NCBI GenBank assembly: GCA_947483095.1
Contig: CANKLD010000063.1
Coordinates: forward strand, 1 to 8,029
Direction: 5' to 3'
Source of the DNA: Bacteroidota bacterium
GTDB taxonomy: Bacteria > Bacteroidota > Bacteroidia > Flavobacteriales > Flavobacteriaceae
Length of the DNA: 8,029 bases
Translations under genes and position numbers: made by a program
Shown: in pieces, positions 6,212 to 8,029 of the stretch
Layout: each line of letters starts with the position of its first letter
How positions within the stretch are numbered: position 1 is the stretch's first letter
Notes under the pieces: generated by a model
Database searches by the model: none
What the model saw: the letters and a program-made list of their open reading frames with translations, nothing else
Told to the model about the DNA's origin: nothing

Positions 6212-6850
6212 TCAGGATAATGAGGTTATTTCTTTGTTGGGTTTTGCGTAACTCAATCTATCAATTTTTAATGTTTTATGGTAACTATCCAATCCAGAAC
6301 AGGTTAAGGTATTGGCTTTTTCTAGGTCAACAAAACCATCTTCACCAAAACAGTCTTCGGGAACATACACCTGTATTATTTGACCAATAATTATAATGGT
6401 ATTATTGATTGTAATGTCAATTTTTTCTTTAAACTCTACTCCAATTTGAATGTTACTTTCTTTAACAAAAGGAGCTGAAAAATTATCTTTATATTCAGGT
6501 TGTAGACCAGTTATATCAAATTCAGAAATGTCAGTGTCATATCGAGCGGATGTTTGATGTGACTGTTTATAAATCGATTCATTGATGTGATTGATGGTGT
6601 AAAATCCTGTTTCTAAAATATTTCTTAGTGTATCACGCTCTGGAGGACTAGGCCTAAATATCAATGCAATTAATGGCGGATTCGCTCCGATGTGAAAAAT
6701 GGAACTAAAAATTGCCAAATTTGTTTGTTCTAAACTGTTTTTTGTTCCCAATAGGGAGACGCTTTTAAAACCACCTAAACTGTTAATAAAATGAGTTTTT
6801 TGTAGTTTGGGCATTTCCATTATCGATTCATAGGAAAAATGTCTTTTCAT
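6212..6850 (-). CDS. Flavin reductase-like (FMN-binding split-barrel) protein
   Basis: This 212-residue protein resembles the flavin reductase-like/DIM6-NTAB group, which binds FMN or FAD in a split beta-barrel and often reduces flavin with NAD(P)H. Visible features are [13 protein letters not shown] (26-38) as the first flavin-contacting strand and loop, [20 protein letters not shown] (45-64), the phosphate-binding segment [20 protein letters not shown], and the C-terminal sheet [26 protein letters not shown] at 6848-6850 is the only sensible start. It is the first gene of the photolyase block and ends 2 nt before the photolyase-like gene. Photolyases work with fully reduced FADH-, so a helper that supplies or reduces flavin fits the context, but that link is inferred. 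No hydrophobic leader; probably cytoplasmic. Confidence 0.85.
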   Translation of the reverse strand: MKRHFSYESIMEMPKLQKTHFINSLGGFKSVSLLGTKNSLEQTNLAIFSSIFHIGANPPLIALIFRPSPPERDTLRNILETGFYTINHINESIYKQSHQTSARYDTDISEFDITGLQPEYKDNFSAPFVKESNIQIGVEFKEKIDITINNTIIIIGQIIQVYVPEDCFGEDGFVDLEKANTLTCSGLDSYHKTLKIDRLSYAKPNKEITSLS

Positions 6851-6897
6851 TATATTTTTGGTATTTGAAAACTTAAAAAATAAAGATTTTATAAAAA

Positions 6898-6925
6898 TTG
6901 AACTTAATATTTATGAATACTTTTG
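6898..6925 (+). promoter_or_regulatory. Candidate plus-strand promoter (TTG-N17-TACTTTTG)
   Basis: TTG (6898-6900) followed after 17 nt by TACTTTTG (6918-6925) matches the Bacteroidota promoter consensus on the plus strand. It lies within 76 nt of the flavin reductase start and points away from it, across the broken gene at 6928-7122. No intact plus-strand gene follows nearby, so it may drive an antisense or non-coding RNA, belong to a lost gene, or be a chance match in A/T-rich DNA. Confidence 0.4.
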
Positions 6926-6927
6926 GT

Positions 6928-7122
6928 CTAAAGACAACTATTTTTTATAACTATTAGTTCGAGAGTGGCAATGTGTTCTTTGTTCCATTCTTGAGGAGAA
7001 ATTAAAAATAAAAAGTTGCTTCCGTTGATGCTATTATACAAATGATAAATTTCTCCAATTACGGGTTAAAATGAAAATTTAGCGTTGTACACCAATTCAT
7101 TCCATTCGAATTTTTTATTCAT
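6928..7122 (-). pseudogene. Remnant of a DUF2452-like gene with an in-frame stop
   Basis: In one minus-strand frame the sequence reads MNKKFEWNELVYNAKFSF, a TAA stop (7066-7068), then PVIGEIYHLYNSINGSNFLF and LISPQEWNKEHIATLEL before ending at TAG (6928-6930). The text before and after the stop joins smoothly as one protein segment. I recognise the pattern EYN-LVYNAKFSFEP-IGE-YHLY of DUF2452 proteins, in which a Glu normally stands where the TAA is, so a GAA-to-TAA change is the simplest explanation. The N-terminal part of such a protein (about 80 or more residues) is missing; an in-frame TGA lies further upstream. The family name rests on memory. The interruption itself is seen directly and could in principle be a sequencing error. 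Confidence 0.6.
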
Positions 7123-7483
7123 ATTATGAATACCACTGCTTATCAAACTACTACAACATCAATTTTATTACTACAGCGCCAAGGCTTAATTAATAAGGTA
7201 AAATACTTGCGTTATATCCTCTTTGATATGAAACACAAAACGTTATCTGGCTTGTCTTTTTTATTTACCGTAATTGTATTCAGTTAATTTATTTGTAGAT
7301 AAGTAATAAATTAATTCTTAGCGCTTCAATTTTTTTTATTGTTTAATGCTGTCATTTTATAAAGTATAAACTTTGAAATAATAACGAATTAATTTGTTTA
7401 ACATTAATTAATAAACATCAAACAAAAGTAAGGAAGATAAATCAAAAATAAAATATTAATATAATAAATTTGGAACTAAAACT
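7123..7483. other. A/T-rich gap with no convincing gene
   Basis: Between the gene remnant and the GAF-domain gene I find no intact gene, RNA gene or mobile element. A 53-codon plus-strand reading frame (7126-7287) exists but resembles nothing I know; its last 19 codons, from the ATG at 7228, look like a signal-peptide start that ends abruptly. Small symmetric motifs occur, such as ATATTAATAT (7453-7462) and AAAGT-ATAA-ACTTT (7361-7374), as expected by chance in such A/T-rich DNA. No clear terminator follows the GAF-domain gene. Confidence 0.6.
7423..7430 (-). promoter_or_regulatory. Candidate -7 element (TACTTTTG) on the minus strand
   Basis: TACTTTTG on the minus strand matches TAnnTTTG, identical to the -7 element of rpsO. 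No TTG stands at the proper distance upstream, so the match is only half a promoter. It would start a transcript near 7417 that runs through the broken gene into the photolyase block about 570 nt further on. It may be the old promoter of the broken gene. I found no better promoter closer to 6850. Confidence 0.35.
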
Positions 7484-7939
7484 TTAAAATAATTTTGAAG
7501 TTTGTTCATTAACAAACTCCAAAAACCGTTCATCGGCAGCAGTAAAAGGATCTAAAACATTAGAATCAATATCTATTTGCCCGATATTCACTCCATTTAC
7601 AAATAATGGCACTACGATTTCCGACTTTACAGTAAAACTACAGGCGATATAATTGTCTTGGGCGGCAACATCAGGAACTACGAAATTTGCATTTGAAACC
7701 GCCACTTGACCGCAAATTCCTTTTCCAAATGGAATAACTATATGGTCAGTTGGTGCGCCAACATAAGGCCCTAGATGCAAGGTTTTAGTAGTATGATCGG
7801 CGAAGTAAAAACCTACCCAGTTGTAATGTTCAACATTTGATTCTAAAAGAGTGCAAATTTGCAATAACTTCTCTTCTCGAGAAGCATTTTCAGCGGTTAC
7901 AATTTCAATAACTAAAGGTTGTATTTCGGAAAAAGTCAT
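7484..7939 (-). CDS. msrC: GAF-domain free methionine-(R)-sulfoxide reductase (fRMsr)
   Basis: This 151-residue single-GAF-domain protein is of the YebR/fRMsr type, which reduces free methionine-R-sulfoxide at the expense of thioredoxin. Family blocks are seen in order: NWVGFYFADHTTKTLHLGPY (40-59), IPFGKGICGQVAVSN (69-83), VPDVAAQDNYIACSF (88-102), KSEIVVPLFVNG (105-116) and IGQIDIDSN (119-127). Cys76 and Cys100 are 24 residues apart, matching Cys94 and Cys118 of E. coli YebR, the latter being catalytic. The third cysteine of the E. coli enzyme (Cys84) aligns with His66. The length is typical. It is transcribed alone from a -7 element at 7954-7961 with a short A-rich leader. It would protect against oxidative damage in the cytoplasm, which is thematically near photodamage repair, but 633 bp separates it from the photolyase block. 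Confidence 0.9.
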   Translation of the reverse strand: MTFSEIQPLVIEIVTAENASREEKLLQICTLLESNVEHYNWVGFYFADHTTKTLHLGPYVGAPTDHIVIPFGKGICGQVAVSNANFVVPDVAAQDNYIACSFTVKSEIVVPLFVNGVNIGQIDIDSNVLDPFTAADERFLEFVNEQTSKLF

Positions 7940-7953
7940 AATTTTTATTTTTA

Positions 7954-7961
7954 CAAAAGTA
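7954..7961 (-). promoter_or_regulatory. -7 element (TACTTTTG) of the GAF-domain reductase gene
   Basis: A TACTTTTG on the minus strand lies 14 nt before the ATG at 7937-7939, implying a very short leader of about 10 nt with the A-rich text TAAAAATAAAAATT. No TTG is found 17-22 nt further upstream, so the -33 part is weak or absent. Confidence 0.5.
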
Positions 7962-7966
7962 TTTAA

Positions 7967-7995
7967 TTGCAGTCATCTTTTTTTATATAAATTTG
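7967..7995 (+). promoter_or_regulatory. Plus-strand promoter (TTG-N18-TAAATTTG)
   Basis: TTG (7967-7969) and TAAATTTG (7988-7995), 18 nt apart, fit the Bacteroidota consensus fully. It stands next to the opposite-facing -7 element at 7954-7961, so the two genes would be divergently transcribed from one short region. Transcription would start near 8002, just before the GTG at 8011. Confidence 0.5.
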
Positions 7996-8010
7996 TTAAA
8001 AATTACAATT

Positions 8011-8029
8011 GTGAAGAATTATTGGATTC
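8011..8029 (+). CDS. Possible start of a divergent plus-strand gene, cut by window edge
   Basis: A GTG codon at 8011-8013 follows the plus-strand promoter by about 15 nt and opens a frame reading (M)KNYWI to the window end. Only six codons are visible, so the product cannot be named. The support is the promoter placement; no Shine-Dalgarno-like site is present, which is normal in this group. A start codon beyond the window is equally possible. Confidence 0.25.

Noticed and set aside
6868..6875. TAAGTTTT as a -7 element for the flavin reductase gene
   Set aside because: The final G of TAnnTTTG is missing and no TTG lies at a suitable distance upstream, so it is not better than chance in this A/T-rich DNA.
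7453..7462. ATATTAATAT as a terminator or operator for the GAF-domain gene
   Set aside because: It has no G or C pairs and lies in nearly pure A/T sequence, where such palindromes are expected by chance.
6851..7483. tRNA or other structured RNA gene in the largest gap
   Set aside because: No cloverleaf, conserved T-arm or GC-rich paired region was found on either strand by eye.

Overview
The window reads as low-GC Flavobacteriia (Bacteroidota), most likely Flavobacterium or a close relative. The evidence is strong A/T bias, A-rich ribosome binding sites, several promoters of the Bacteroidota form TTG-N17-19-TAnnTTTG, and proteins (CRY-DASH, S15, PNPase, FeS-type photolyase) that read like Flavobacteriaceae members. 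Genus and species cannot be fixed without a search.

Layout. Every confidently identified gene is on the minus strand, so transcription runs from high to low coordinates. At the right edge (7940-8029) is a divergent promoter region. It serves a GAF-domain free methionine-(R)-sulfoxide reductase (7484-7939, minus) and perhaps a plus-strand gene that is cut off by the window. A 633-bp stretch (6851-7483) has no intact gene. It holds the remains of a gene with an in-frame stop (6928-7122), probably DUF2452-like, and candidate promoter elements. Next comes a compact six-gene block (931-6850): flavin reductase-like protein, a non-canonical photolyase-like flavoprotein, a DUF2071 protein, a 48-residue DUF2256 zinc-ribbon-like protein, an FeS-type (6-4) photolyase and a CRY-DASH. 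After it lie rpsO (568-834), with its own promoter and terminator, a large GC-rich palindrome (448-535), and the 5' part of pnp (1-350).

How the genes fit together. The six-gene block looks like a single light/DNA-repair operon. Spacings are +2 nt, +1 nt, a 4-nt ATGA overlap, 78 nt filled mainly by an 8-bp tandem repeat, and a 1-nt TAATG overlap. It gathers three different branches of the photolyase/cryptochrome superfamily with a flavoprotein that could supply or reduce flavin and two small conserved proteins of unknown role. Two of the photolyases look catalytically conventional for their classes: the FeS protein has all four cluster cysteines, and CRY-DASH has its FAD-binding core. The third (4704-6209) keeps the fold but lacks the usual class I CPD-contact residues and most of the tryptophan electron-transfer chain. 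It is the best candidate here for undescribed chemistry. rpsO and pnp are core RNA and translation genes that sit next to the block and are probably transcribed separately from it.
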